31,021 nucleotides of DNA from JAJDIA01 sp031555145 (GCA_031555145.1 JAVBUR010000129.1:1-31021); one strand, 5' to 3'. Shown: positions 1-8,794, counted from the stretch's first letter. The notes: generated from the sequence alone by a model not told the origin. Made by a program: numbers and translations.

Positions 1-18
1 TGTTGTTATTCTAATTGA

Positions 19-81
19 CCGTGGGCTCGGCTTCGCCAGCACCCACGGCTACGAACACAATGCCCGTGACCGGGCATTCAT
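19..81 (+). repeat. Solitary REP-like double hairpin
   Basis: Two hairpins are joined by a fixed linker. Stem 1 pairs CCGTGGG (19-25) with CCCACGG (42-48). The linker GGCTACGAACACAAT runs 47-61. Stem 2 pairs GCCCG (62-66) with CGGGC (71-75) and is followed by ATTCAT. The same linker and tail, with different but still complementary stems, flank the IS200-like transposase near 26.2 kb. This copy has no transposase beside it and sits just past the 3' end of the GH51 gene. It is read as a mobilised REP element; a role as mRNA 3' structure is also possible. Confidence 0.75.
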
Positions 82-127
82 CGTCGCGGCGAACACCCAT
101 TACTTTCATATTTGGTTGAACTTGAGT

Positions 128-1693
128 TTACTTCACCTCCAGCACCACAATGGATTGGGCGGGGAGAGTGAGGGTGAGAGCAGCGCCGGAGAGCTTCGCA
201 CCGGTGAACGCCTGGGGACGGACGGCATCGGGATGTTCGAAGCTGTTGTGAGCAGTGATACTTGGAGCAGTACTGCTCTTCGTCTGGGGGGCGGCGAGGA
301 TACGACCGGTGACTGTCTTGGCTTGAAGGCCGGTGAGGTCGATCTTCACAGCGCGGGGGGCATCGAGGTCGATGTTCGCCAGGGTGATATGCGTCTGGCC
401 GTCTTTCTGTGAAGCGGAGGCGCTGACCATGGGTACCGTTTGGTTACGGATCTCTTTCGTGTCGGCGATGAGTTGGAGCGGCACGTAGGTGGCGTCCTGG
501 TGGACACGGTACATTTCGAAGACGTGGTAGGTGGGGGTAAGCACCATCTTGTCGTCCTTTGTGAGGATCATCGACTGGAGCACGTTGACGATCTGGGCGA
601 TGTTCGCCATCCGGATACGGTCGGTATAACGGTTGAAAATATGGAGCGTAAGGGCGGCCACAAAGGCGTCGCGCATGGTGTTCTGTTGATAGAGGAAGCC
701 AGGGTTGGTGCCTGGTTCAACGTCCCACCAGGTGCCCCATTCGTCGACCAGCAATCCGATGCGTTTGTTGCGGTCATACTGATCCATGATGGCGATGTGG
801 CGTTTCACCACGTCTTCGATTTCGAGGCATTTACCCATCGTCCAGTAATATTCGTCGGCCGAAAAGTTGGTGGCGGAACCTTTGCTGCCGTCCCATCCTG
901 TCACGGTATAGTAATGGAGGGAGAGGCCATCCATACGTCCGCCGACGTTCTTCATCAACACTTCGGTCCAGTTGTAGTCGTAGTCGCTGGCACCACTGGC
1001 AATTTTATAGAGGCGGTTACCGTCGTAGTTACGGCAGTAGGTAGAATACCGGCGGTAGAGGTCGGCATAGTACTCGGGGCGCATGCTGCCGCCACATCCC
1101 CAGCTTTCGTTTCCCACACCGAGGAACTTCACCTGCCAGGGTTTCTCACGGCCGTTCTGGCGGCGAAGGTTTGCCATCGGGCTGTCACCGTCGGAGGTCA
1201 TGTATTCGACCCACTTGGCCAGTTCTTCCACCGTGCCGCTACCGACATTACCACTGATATACGGCTCGCAGCCGATCAGTTCGCAGAGGTTGAGGAACTC
1301 GTGTGTACCGAAGCTGTTGTCTTCCACTACGCCGCCCCAGTTGTTGTTCACCATCTTCGGACGTTGGGCACGCGGGCCGATCCCGTCCATCCAATGGTAT
1401 TCGTCGGCGAAACAGCCGCCCGGCCAACGAAGATTAGGAATTTGCAGCTCTTTCAATGCCTGGAGCACGTCGTTGCGGTAGCCGTTTGTGTTCGGAATCG
1501 ACGACCCCTCGCCCACCCACAGCCCGCCGTAGATACAAGAGCCAAGATGTTCGGCGAACTGTCCGTAGATATGTTTACTGATCTGTTGATTGCTTTGTCC
1601 GGGATAAATCCGGATAGCGACTTCTTTATGGGTCTGCGCAGTCACTGCCAGCGTCAGCATACAGCCGAGGAGGAGAGATAATGATCTTTTCAT
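128..1693 (-). CDS. GH51 alpha-L-arabinofuranosidase, secreted
   Basis: A 521-residue glycoside hydrolase expected to release terminal alpha-L-arabinofuranosyl groups from arabinan or arabinoxylan fragments. Residues 1-20 form a signal peptide ending in TAQ, so the enzyme is exported, probably to the periplasm. The (beta/alpha)8 core carries the GH51 acid/base in FLGVGNESW (Glu196) and the nucleophile in LLVDEWGTWW (Glu318). A C-terminal beta-sandwich (about 400-521) completes the usual two-domain layout and the length is normal for the family. The ATG start at 1693 is supported by the signal peptide. It stands alone, with its own likely -7 box upstream, and is not part of the beta-glucan locus. 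Family assignment is firm; the exact substrate is inference. Confidence 0.93.
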   Translation of the reverse strand: MKRSLSLLLGCMLTLAVTAQTHKEVAIRIYPGQSNQQISKHIYGQFAEHLGSCIYGGLWVGEGSSIPNTNGYRNDVLQALKELQIPNLRWPGGCFADEYHWMDGIGPRAQRPKMVNNNWGGVVEDNSFGTHEFLNLCELIGCEPYISGNVGSGTVEELAKWVEYMTSDGDSPMANLRRQNGREKPWQVKFLGVGNESWGCGGSMRPEYYADLYRRYSTYCRNYDGNRLYKIASGASDYDYNWTEVLMKNVGGRMDGLSLHYYTVTGWDGSKGSATNFSADEYYWTMGKCLEIEDVVKRHIAIMDQYDRNKRIGLLVDEWGTWWDVEPGTNPGFLYQQNTMRDAFVAALTLHIFNRYTDRIRMANIAQIVNVLQSMILTKDDKMVLTPTYHVFEMYRVHQDATYVPLQLIADTKEIRNQTVPMVSASASQKDGQTHITLANIDLDAPRAVKIDLTGLQAKTVTGRILAAPQTKSSTAPSITAHNSFEHPDAVRPQAFTGAKLSGAALTLTLPAQSIVVLEVK

Positions 1694-1735
1694 GTAAACA
1701 ATATTTAATTCATTACTGATTCAGGATACTCTCCA

Positions 1736-1743
1736 CAAATATA
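1736..1743 (-). promoter_or_regulatory. Probable -7 box of the GH51 gene
   Basis: On the minus strand this reads TATATTTG, matching the Bacteroides TAnnTTTG -7 element, 43 bases before the GH51 start. A TTTG lies upstream (1768-1771), but the 24-base spacing is longer than the usual 19-21, so the -33 assignment is weak. Confidence 0.45.
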
Positions 1744-1856
1744 AGAAAAGTCATCCATGTTTTAACGCAAAAGCGGCAACCATTTCAATCAACGTAATGT
1801 TGCATACATACTTGGCTGATAAACGCACAGACAAATCAGAAAAGGTATGGGGCGGA

Positions 1857-2552
1857 TCAGAAGGAGAACTTATAGCCGACAGCAACTACATTCATATGGT
1901 AGTTCACGCCCGTGAACCGTTCCGTATCCTGCTTATAGCCCAGGTCGATCTCGTGCTGTTTGGTGATGCTGTATTCCACACCGGCAGCGAAGCGGCGACC
2001 AAAATAACCCGGCTCCAGATCACTGAAGAGGCGGTGGAAGGTCTCGAACTGCGCATAGGGTTTCAGCGGTAGTTTCTTTATATTGTATTGCAGGCCAAAG
2101 CGATTACGCAACGCCCACTTCAGATCGTCGGGATCGCTCTTGGTCAGTTCTACCTTATTGTAGTGCGTCAACTGCAGACGTGGGCGCCAGCTCAGGGTGA
2201 AACGATCGATCTTATAACTGGCTGTCGCCTCAAGTTTGAAACGATTGCGGTAGGCGTATATCTCCTTCTTCGGTTTCCGGTCAGCAATCAGCTCATAGCC
2301 TGCGCCGAACTTAAGGAATTTAAACGGCTTATACCCTACGTCGAGTGAACCGCGCAGTTGGTCTGTCTGCGAGAAGTCTTCCTTCAGGCGGTATTCTATT
2401 CCCGGTTTGATCATCCATTCCTTCGTCAGTTTCTTGTCCACAGCGAGACTTGTCCACAATCCCCAGTCGTCGCTTTGGGCAAAAGATGTCGCAGCGAAAA
2501 GCAGCAGTAGGCTGAGGGCAGCCAGTCGTTTATTGATCCGTTCACGTGTCAT
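1857..2552 (-). CDS. DUF2490 outer-membrane beta-barrel protein
   Basis: A 231-residue exported protein. Residues 1-25 are a signal peptide (ending SFAQ), followed by QSDDWGLWTS, the typical opening of DUF2490 proteins. The rest alternates hydrophobic and polar residues in strands such as WMIKPGIEYRLKEDF and FKFLKFGAGYEL, and ends with VGYKFSF, whose terminal Phe is characteristic of outer-membrane barrels. It is the last gene of a three-gene unit, starting six bases after the DUF4956 gene. No enzymatic motif is visible and the function of the family is unknown; a small outer-membrane barrel or channel is the best structural reading. Confidence 0.85.
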   Translation of the reverse strand: MTRERINKRLAALSLLLLFAATSFAQSDDWGLWTSLAVDKKLTKEWMIKPGIEYRLKEDFSQTDQLRGSLDVGYKPFKFLKFGAGYELIADRKPKKEIYAYRNRFKLEATASYKIDRFTLSWRPRLQLTHYNKVELTKSDPDDLKWALRNRFGLQYNIKKLPLKPYAQFETFHRLFSDLEPGYFGRRFAAGVEYSITKQHEIDLGYKQDTERFTGVNYHMNVVAVGYKFSF

Positions 2553-2558
2553 ATCACC

Positions 2559-3218
2559 TTAGTTTTGTTGTTGCCATTCGGCCTTGTTCATATGCTCGGC
2601 TGCATTCGGTTCACTATCGTCAGCGCGATAAGAAACATACAGCATGGCCGAGTCTTTCAAGAGGTCGATCGTACCGACCTCGATCTTGACGATCGAGAGG
2701 CCGAGCCGCTTTTCGAGGTCTGCCTTCAGTTCGGCTTCCCGTCCGGCATGCACCAGCTTGATGTTATCATACAGGATCACCTTGCTCGACGTATGCCGCT
2801 TGATCAGCCTGCTATCAAATAGCCAACTGAAAAAAACGAATGCCATATTGGCAAACATCAGTTCGGCATAGCTCACCTTCTTATTTGCCAACGCATTGAC
2901 GATCGACACGCCAATCAGGACAAACAGATACGTCATCTCCTTGATCGGTATCACGATCGTGCGGTAACGAATGATGCCAAAGATAGCAAATAATCCAAGC
3001 GCAAACCCGATTTGCAGTTTTACATTATCCAACAGGAAGACCAGTAGGAAGACGGTGAGGCTGATCAGGCTGAATGTCATCAGGTAATCCTTTCGTTGTG
3101 TCTTCCGGTAGTAGAATACGTAGATAATAATCCCCGTCACCAGGAAGTTCAAGGTGAAACGAAGTACTAAGTTGACGAAATTGTTCAGGTCAAATGCCTG
3201 GATACCGAATAGTTCCAT
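2559..3218 (-). CDS. DUF4956 multi-pass membrane protein
   Basis: A 219-residue inner-membrane protein with hydrophobic segments at about 12-36, 45-63, 67-84, 94-110 and 120-136, then a cytoplasmic-looking tail of mixed charge (about 140-219) containing KADLEKRLGLSIVKIEVG. This matches DUF4956, a family often found beside VTC-like polyphosphate-polymerase-domain proteins, exactly as here: it starts three bases after the upstream VTC-like gene ends. The conserved stretch FALGLFAIFGIIRYRT is at about 92-107. The biochemical role is unknown; a membrane partner of the VTC-like protein is inferred from the tight coupling. Confidence 0.87.
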   Translation of the reverse strand: MELFGIQAFDLNNFVNLVLRFTLNFLVTGIIIYVFYYRKTQRKDYLMTFSLISLTVFLLVFLLDNVKLQIGFALGLFAIFGIIRYRTIVIPIKEMTYLFVLIGVSIVNALANKKVSYAELMFANMAFVFFSWLFDSRLIKRHTSSKVILYDNIKLVHAGREAELKADLEKRLGLSIVKIEVGTIDLLKDSAMLYVSYRADDSEPNAAEHMNKAEWQQQN

Positions 3219-3221
3219 GTG

Positions 3222-3983
3222 TTATGCCAATTGTTGTGTTATCTGTAAAAAACGGTTGAAGTTCTTCTTATACATCTTATAGGACAGCCCCTCATTCAGC
3301 AGCAGCATACCCACACAGTACTTGCTCATGCCGGATTGCCGGATGTTCTCGTCGCGCAGGCGGCGGGCAACGGGTGACGATGCGCGGCGGTCCTGCTTAA
3401 GCTCGACAACCACGGTTTGCTCGAACACCGGCGTATGCCCGCCCGCAACCGAATTAAACTGAAGGTTAAAGTCCAGAGTCAACCGTTCCGTCATGTCCTT
3501 ATTCACTAAGGTGACCCGGTTGAAACAGTTGTCCAGTTGCGGACAAAGCTCTGCCCGGTGGAACGGGGTGTTGCTTCCGATGATTTGTTCGGCGAGCGGG
3601 CCTGTGCCGTCGCTTGTGTTCAGGGAGAGACGCTTCTTGGACGTACGTCCGTTTACGCTCTTGTGCTTTACTTCCAGGAATTGCAATCCATTCTGCGAAT
3701 ACGTCCGCTCGCGTACCTTGAATCGCGGATAACGACTCGTTACATGCGCATGGAACATCTGCAGGTCGGGCGTATCATAATACACCGACCGGTAGCGTCC
3801 GTAGCGTTGCGAAGCGATCTCCAATACAAGGTACTCATCCTTCATGTCCATCAACAACTGCTGTACCTTGCCTATGGAGAGTATATACTTCGTATCCATC
3901 CGATTCATCAACTTAATCGTCTCGATCTCTTCCAAAGAGACCGGACGGTAAAGACTGAGAATTGCCTGGATCTGTTCAAACAT
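3222..3983 (-). CDS. VTC/CYTH-type polyphosphate-polymerase-domain protein
   Basis: A 253-residue soluble protein without a signal peptide. It shows VTC/CYTH tunnel-fold motifs: NRMDTKYILS (27-36), VYYDTPDLQMF (67-77), KVRERTY (89-95), FLEVKHK (102-108), KKRLSL (116-121) and a C-terminal VVVELKQD. The alternating basic residues (R28, K32, R64, K89, R91, K106, K108) are those expected to line a phosphate-binding tunnel, and the Glu residues of ELK/EVK could hold metal. Yeast VTC4 makes polyphosphate with this fold, but activity of the bacterial short form is not established here. First gene of the operon with DUF4956 and DUF2490. Confidence 0.87.
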   Translation of the reverse strand: MFEQIQAILSLYRPVSLEEIETIKLMNRMDTKYILSIGKVQQLLMDMKDEYLVLEIASQRYGRYRSVYYDTPDLQMFHAHVTSRYPRFKVRERTYSQNGLQFLEVKHKSVNGRTSKKRLSLNTSDGTGPLAEQIIGSNTPFHRAELCPQLDNCFNRVTLVNKDMTERLTLDFNLQFNSVAGGHTPVFEQTVVVELKQDRRASSPVARRLRDENIRQSGMSKYCVGMLLLNEGLSYKMYKKNFNRFLQITQQLA

Positions 3984-4185
3984 AACTGATTGCCTATTTT
4001 ACAACGGCAAAGGAAACCACTCCCGTCGCCTCCTGCAAAACAATTCAGCCGACCGGGTGTTTTTCTCAACGAACGACCATTTCGCCGGACAATCATCTGG
4101 CCGGTATGGATCACAAATAACTGAAGCCGTTAAACAGTGTCACTTTTATTTTGTTTATTTAATAGAATCACGTAATAATAGAAAT

Positions 4186-5220
4186 ATGTTCCCCAGATCA
4201 TTGCTGATCCTTTTCTTCTTTGCTATCTCCACGGCGGCCTTTGCTTCCGAGTTGGAGAAAGACACCATTTATCTGCGTGACGGAGAAATATTGGTGGGCG
4301 ATATCCGGGAACTGCGTCTGGGCTTGTTATCATTCGATTCAAAAGACGTAGGTACTGTCAGCCTGAAAATATCAAAGATCAAGACGATCAACTCATCATC
4401 GGATACCCTGCGTATCGAAACAGCCGACAAATATATTTACTACGGCGCCCTGAAACCGTCCGAGAAAGTCGGATGGGTGGAGATCGTCACCGAATCGCAC
4501 CGTCACATGGTAGAGATCAGCAATATCAACTCGCTTGTGCTCTTCCGAAAACACTTCTGGGATAATCTTTCCGGGAATATATCCTCGGGGTTCAGTTATT
4601 CGCATTCGAGCGGGATCGGACAGTTGACCCTCAACTATTCGGTCACCTTTGCCGCCCGGCGCTATGATGTGACGTTCTCAGGCTCGGGAATCAGTTCAAT
4701 CGACACGGCTACCTTCTCACGCGACAGGGAAGACCTGACCCTCTCGATGTACTACAATATCCAAGGGGCATGGTATGGCGTGGCCTCACTCGACTACCAG
4801 CGTAACCTGCAACTGGCTATCGCCCGGCGTTTCCAGCAACTGGCAGCAGGGGGATATAAATTTATCTTCAGCCCCAACTTCCAGATCATGGGATTGGGTG
4901 GATTAAGTGTCAGCCAGGAACGAAGCACCACGGGTGAAGACGAGAACTTTCTGTGTGAATTACCCGCCGGTTTTTCGCTCGACTTCTTCCGCTTCTCCCA
5001 TCCCAATATGCAGATCACATCCAGTCATGTATTCTACACCGGGCTCACCCAATGGGGACGTGTCCGTTACGACGGCAGCACCACCCTTGCCTGGGAACTC
5101 TTTAAAGATTTTGACTTCTCCCTCAACCTTTATATGAACTACGACAGCCGCCCACCTGATACTTCTGCCACCGGGAAAATAGACTACGGCACAGTGATCG
5201 GGCTTACCTATAAGTTCTGA
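4186..5220 (+). CDS. DUF481 family outer-membrane protein
   Basis: A 344-residue exported protein. The ATG at 4186 is chosen because a clear signal peptide (MFPRSLLILFFFAIS...AFAS) begins there; the open frame extends upstream but without membrane or signal features. An N-terminal domain (about 20-130) contains DTIYLRDGEILVGDIREL, a small beta-domain often seen ahead of DUF481. The remainder (about 135-344) has barrel-like alternating strands and ends in IGLTYKF with a terminal Phe. It is divergent from the VTC-like operon and convergent with the GH3 gene. DUF481 (YdiY-like) proteins are salt-inducible outer-membrane barrels in other bacteria; function here is unknown. Confidence 0.85.
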   Translation: MFPRSLLILFFFAISTAAFASELEKDTIYLRDGEILVGDIRELRLGLLSFDSKDVGTVSLKISKIKTINSSSDTLRIETADKYIYYGALKPSEKVGWVEIVTESHRHMVEISNINSLVLFRKHFWDNLSGNISSGFSYSHSSGIGQLTLNYSVTFAARRYDVTFSGSGISSIDTATFSRDREDLTLSMYYNIQGAWYGVASLDYQRNLQLAIARRFQQLAAGGYKFIFSPNFQIMGLGGLSVSQERSTTGEDENFLCELPAGFSLDFFRFSHPNMQITSSHVFYTGLTQWGRVRYDGSTTLAWELFKDFDFSLNLYMNYDSRPPDTSATGKIDYGTVIGLTYKF

Positions 5221-5237
5221 CAGCACCGAAAAAAAGC

Positions 5238-5275
5238 AATCCCGACCGGGCGGATGATCCTGCCCGGCCGGGATT
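5238..5275. terminator. Bidirectional intrinsic terminator
   Basis: A 14-base-pair stem with one mismatch, AATCCCGACCGGGC (5238-5251) with GCCCGGCCGGGATT (5262-5275), and a 10-base loop. A-rich sequence on the left (5229-5235) and TTTT on the right give a U-tract in either direction. It lies between the convergent DUF481 and GH3 genes and can end both transcripts, including the polysaccharide utilization operon. Confidence 0.85.
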
Positions 5276-5299
5276 TTCGAAATACATTTACTTAAACAA

Positions 5300-7567
5300 T
5301 CAGTCTATTACCTTAAAGACTACTTCTTCACCACGCTGGCTGTCGGGAGCTACCCATAAACCGAAGTCGCCGGGTTCTACCACTTTAGCCATATCGATAT
5401 TCCAGAAAGCCAATTCTTCGACAGGAAGTTCGAATGATACTTTCCGCTTTTCACCCGGTTTCAGGGTGATACGGGTAAAGCGTTTGAGCTCTTTGACCGG
5501 ACGGGTGACGGATCCTACTTTATCTTGTATATACAACTGTACCACTTCCGTCGCTTCATACGTCCCGGTATTTTCCAGGTCAAAAGTAACAGTGAGTACA
5601 TCCGTCTTCTTCAACTGGTTGGCCGACAATCGCACGTTGCTATACGCAAACGTGGTATACGATAATCCGTAGCCAAACGGGAAGAGCGGCTTGGTTCCGG
5701 CATCCAGATAGAACGAGGTGTTACCCAGCGAAGTTTGAGCGGCTTCGACCGGAATCTCATTGATCAGTGTCTCCGTTCCCAGGGCAGGACGTCCGGAATG
5801 ATTATGCGAATAATACAAAGGTATCTGCCCAACCATCTTGGGGAAGGTCACCGGCGTCTTTCCACTGGGCACGGCTTTGCCAAAGAGCAGGTCGGCCAAC
5901 GCCGGTCCGCCCATGGTACCCGGGTGGAATGCATACAGTACGGCAGCCGACAAGTCGACCTCCCGACCGATAGTCAGCGGACGACCGGCCATCACCACCG
6001 TTACAACTGGCTTACCTGTCTTCGCCAACGCAGCAATCAGTTCCGACTGCGCTCCTTGCAGATGCAGATCGGCCAGGCAATGCGCCTCACCCGAAAGAAT
6101 AGACTCCTCGCCAACAAAAGCCAAGATGACATCAGCTTGTGTCGCAGCCGCTACTGCTTTAGCCACACCTGCCGGGTTTTTGTCACGGCTATACCCCAGT
6201 CCGGGTTCAAAGATCAGCCGGACATGATCACCCACCATCTCTTTGATGGCCATATAGGGTGTCTGCGTATGTTCCTTTTCTCCGTCGAATACCCAAGTAC
6301 CCATCTGCTCGTACGGGGCATCAGCCAGCGGTCCCACCAACGCGATGCTACGTATGTTTTCCTTCAGCGGAAGCGTCTGGTTGTCATTCTTCAGCAGGAT
6401 AGCCGACTCAATAGCCGCCCGCTTGGCAGCCGCCAGATGCGATTCAGCATACATCACCGGCGGTTGTGTTTCGTCGACATACGGATGGTCGAACAATCCC
6501 AGGCGGAATTTAACCCGCAGGATATTACGCACCGCATTATCGACACTCTCCTTCTTCACCTTTCCCTCTTTGATCAGTTCCGGCAGATACCTCACAAACG
6601 AATAGCTTACCATCTCCATATCCACACCGGCATTGATCGACTTCATAGCCGCCTCTTTATTATCGGCCACGAAACCGTGAGGGATCATCTCCCGGCTCGA
6701 TTCCCAGTCGGTTACTACCAGCCCGTCAAATCCCCATTCATTACGGAGCACCTGTTTCAGGATAAAGGCATTACCCGTCGAAGGCACTCCGTCATTATCG
6801 TTGAAGGAAGTCATATATGTAGCTGCACCCGCCCGGGCTGCCGCTTCGAAAGGAGGCAGGTAAACGTTGCGTAACCGGCGCTCCGGAATATAGGTCGAGT
6901 TGTAGTCGCGTCCGCCTTCGGATGCGGCATATCCCACAAAATGTTTGGGACAGGCGGCAATGGAGGTCGGGCTGTTTAAAGAATCCCCCTGAAACCCTTT
7001 CACCATAGCGGCGCCCATCACAGCGGTCAGGTAGGTATCCTCCCCGCATCCTTCGGCGATACGTCCCCAGCGCGGATCGCGGGCCACATCGATCATCGGG
7101 GCAAATGTCCAGCGAATCCCCACCGACGAGGCTTCGACGGCTGCCACCCGGGCGCCCTCTTCGGCTACCGACATATCGAACGACGCAGCCTGCCCTAACG
7201 GAATCGGGAAGATCGTTTTAAACCCATGGATCACATCGCGGGCAAACAGCATGGGAATACCCAGCCGCGATTCTTCCACCGCCACCCGTTGCAGGGCATT
7301 CACACGTACCGGATCGACCTCATTGAGAATCGAACCGACCTCCCCTTTCTTGATCAGCTTACTCATCTCTTCGATGTTGCCATAGGAACTGATCTGGTTC
7401 ATTTGTCCGATCTTTTCTTCAAGCGTCATCTGGGCCAGGAGCTTCTCCACCTTGGCTTCGATCGCCTTATCCTGAGGATGCGTGCTCCTACCTGCAGGCA
7501 ATTGTGTGCACGCCAGGGTAAGCAGGCACATAATCCCGGTAGAAAATAGCTGTATACTCTTCTTCAT
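5300..7567 (-). CDS. GH3 beta-glucosidase lipoprotein
   Basis: A 755-residue exo-acting beta-glucosidase that should trim beta-gluco-oligosaccharides to glucose. A lipobox LTLAC puts the lipidated Cys at residue 20. The GH3 N-terminal barrel contains RDPRWGRIAEGCGEDTYL (163-180), CPKHFVGY (206-213) and the nucleophile Asp287 in GLVVTDWES. The alpha/beta sandwich follows (about 385-600) and a fibronectin-III-like domain closes the protein (about 660-745, VVQLYIQD...RPVKELKRF). Length and order match BglX-like enzymes. It is the last gene of the beta-glucan locus, 12 bases after the GH16 gene, and is followed by the shared terminator. Confidence 0.93.
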   Translation of the reverse strand: MKKSIQLFSTGIMCLLTLACTQLPAGRSTHPQDKAIEAKVEKLLAQMTLEEKIGQMNQISSYGNIEEMSKLIKKGEVGSILNEVDPVRVNALQRVAVEESRLGIPMLFARDVIHGFKTIFPIPLGQAASFDMSVAEEGARVAAVEASSVGIRWTFAPMIDVARDPRWGRIAEGCGEDTYLTAVMGAAMVKGFQGDSLNSPTSIAACPKHFVGYAASEGGRDYNSTYIPERRLRNVYLPPFEAAARAGAATYMTSFNDNDGVPSTGNAFILKQVLRNEWGFDGLVVTDWESSREMIPHGFVADNKEAAMKSINAGVDMEMVSYSFVRYLPELIKEGKVKKESVDNAVRNILRVKFRLGLFDHPYVDETQPPVMYAESHLAAAKRAAIESAILLKNDNQTLPLKENIRSIALVGPLADAPYEQMGTWVFDGEKEHTQTPYMAIKEMVGDHVRLIFEPGLGYSRDKNPAGVAKAVAAATQADVILAFVGEESILSGEAHCLADLHLQGAQSELIAALAKTGKPVVTVVMAGRPLTIGREVDLSAAVLYAFHPGTMGGPALADLLFGKAVPSGKTPVTFPKMVGQIPLYYSHNHSGRPALGTETLINEIPVEAAQTSLGNTSFYLDAGTKPLFPFGYGLSYTTFAYSNVRLSANQLKKTDVLTVTFDLENTGTYEATEVVQLYIQDKVGSVTRPVKELKRFTRITLKPGEKRKVSFELPVEELAFWNIDMAKVVEPGDFGLWVAPDSQRGEEVVFKVID

Positions 7568-7579
7568 GCTGATTTATCT

Positions 7580-8683
7580 TTACTTTTTTTGAAATACACG
7601 TACGTAATCTATTTCATAAGTGGCGGGTAACTTGCTCTCATCCACACCCTGCGCCCCGCCCCAGTCGCCACCCCAAGCCAGGTTCAGCTTGAGATAGAAG
7701 GGAGCGTTAAACGGCCAGGTATTCTTATTCCCCTTCCCATCGTTGTCGAAGGTGAACAGGAGCTTACCGTCAATATAGGTCTTAATCGACGTTTCCGTCC
7801 ATTCCAGAGCATAGACATGGAACTCGGTCTGGGCTGTAGAGACAAGCCGTTCGGCTGTCTTCTGCGTACCGATCGAATGGTAATAGGCTTTACAGTGGAT
7901 AGAGGATGAGACATAATTGGGATTGTATCCTACCTCTTCCATAATATCTATCTCCCCATCATCGGGCCATGCCGTAAAGTTTTTGGGCATCATCCAGAAT
8001 GCAGGCCAGGTGCCTTTGCCTGTGGGCAGTTTGAGGCGGGCTTCGAAATAGCCATACTTCCAGCTCTCCAAAGTATTCATGCGGATGGAATAGACCTTAT
8101 CGCCCAGCTTCTTGCAGATGATATGCAGTATGCCATCCTTCACCACGGCCAACTGTTCGCTTCCCTGGCTACCGGCGACATACGTCTGGAGCTCATTATT
8201 GCCCCAACCTCCTCCACCGGTCTCATACCACCATTGAGCGAGATTAGGCGATGTGCCTTCCGTAAATTCGTCGTCCCACACCAACTTGTAGCCTTCAGGA
8301 ACGGTGATACTCGGATCGACCGGCGTTTCAGGCTTGGCCGCTTGTATAACGGCAACTGTGGCCCGTGCGTCGCCAGCTTTCAGTGTGACGGAGCCTGTGC
8401 GCTCTTTCGTCTCCGGGTTCGCGGCAAGGGTGACCGTCACCGTACCTTGGGTAGCCAGAGAACCTGTCTGTGTACAACTAATCCAACTTTCATCGCTATA
8501 CACTCCCCACTCGCGACTAGCTGTCACGTCGATCGTCGCCGTCGTCTTTTCGTATCCGGCATTGATCTGTGTCGGCGAGCAAGTGATACTCTCCGTCACC
8601 ACCGGTTCATTGTCATTACTGCTTCCGCAGCCAAGAGCCAGTATCAGAGCCAGCAAGGATAATATATTCAAATTTTTCACCAT
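7580..8683 (-). CDS. BACON-GH16 endo-beta-glucanase lipoprotein
   Basis: A 367-residue surface-type lipoprotein (lipobox LALGC, Cys19). A BACON domain spans about 31-115 (SREWGVYSDESWISC, NPETKERTGSVTL), a module common in Bacteroidales glycan enzymes. The GH16 catalytic domain covers about 130-367 and carries the laminarinase-type motif GEIDIMEEVG, with nucleophile Glu244, Asp246 and acid/base Glu249. Trp-rich stretches WPAFWMMP and LNLAWGGDWGG line the cleft. It should cut internal beta-1,3 or mixed beta-1,3/1,4 bonds at the cell surface, feeding SusC/SusD. Linkage preference cannot be read from sequence alone. Confidence 0.93.
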   Translation of the reverse strand: MVKNLNILSLLALILALGCGSSNDNEPVVTESITCSPTQINAGYEKTTATIDVTASREWGVYSDESWISCTQTGSLATQGTVTVTLAANPETKERTGSVTLKAGDARATVAVIQAAKPETPVDPSITVPEGYKLVWDDEFTEGTSPNLAQWWYETGGGGWGNNELQTYVAGSQGSEQLAVVKDGILHIICKKLGDKVYSIRMNTLESWKYGYFEARLKLPTGKGTWPAFWMMPKNFTAWPDDGEIDIMEEVGYNPNYVSSSIHCKAYYHSIGTQKTAERLVSTAQTEFHVYALEWTETSIKTYIDGKLLFTFDNDGKGNKNTWPFNAPFYLKLNLAWGGDWGGAQGVDESKLPATYEIDYVRVFQKK

Positions 8684-8699
8684 AGGCTTTTTTTACTAT

Positions 8700-8740
8700 C
8701 TCCGGGGTTAGCCCTGATATGTCGGGCTAAAACCCCGGAG
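8700..8740 (-). promoter_or_regulatory. Intercistronic hairpin before the GH16 gene
   Basis: CTCCGGGG (8700-8707) pairs with CCCCGGAG (8733-8740), and TTAGCCC (8708-8714) with GGGCTAA (8724-8730), leaving a two-base bulge: 15 base pairs in all. In the operon mRNA it ends 16 bases before the GH16 start. It is followed by A-rich rather than U-rich sequence, so it is better read as an mRNA-stability or attenuation structure than as a plain terminator. Confidence 0.6.
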
Positions 8741-8754
8741 AAGAAGATAAAAGT

Positions 8755-8794
8755 CTTTCACTAATCCGTCAGCTAAAGCAGACGGCAATGAAAG
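8755..8794 (-). terminator. Possible attenuator after the glycan-binding protein gene
   Basis: CTTTCA (8755-8760) pairs with TGAAAG (8789-8794), and CCGTC (8766-8770) with GACGG (8781-8785), with internal loops. On the minus strand the stem is followed by ACTTTTATCTTCTTC, a loose U-tract. It lies 10 bases past the stop of the glycan-binding lipoprotein gene and just ahead of the second hairpin at 8700-8740, suggesting partial termination within the operon. Confidence 0.45.

Noticed and set aside
440..1681. Long plus-strand open frame (413 codons) across the GH51 gene
   Set aside because: It is antisense to an intact GH51 enzyme with signal peptide and both catalytic Glu residues; its translation has no recognisable domain and reflects codon bias of the real gene.
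5735..6874. Plus-strand open frame of 379 codons over the GH3 gene
   Set aside because: Antisense to the intact GH3 beta-glucosidase; no signal peptide, no family resemblance.
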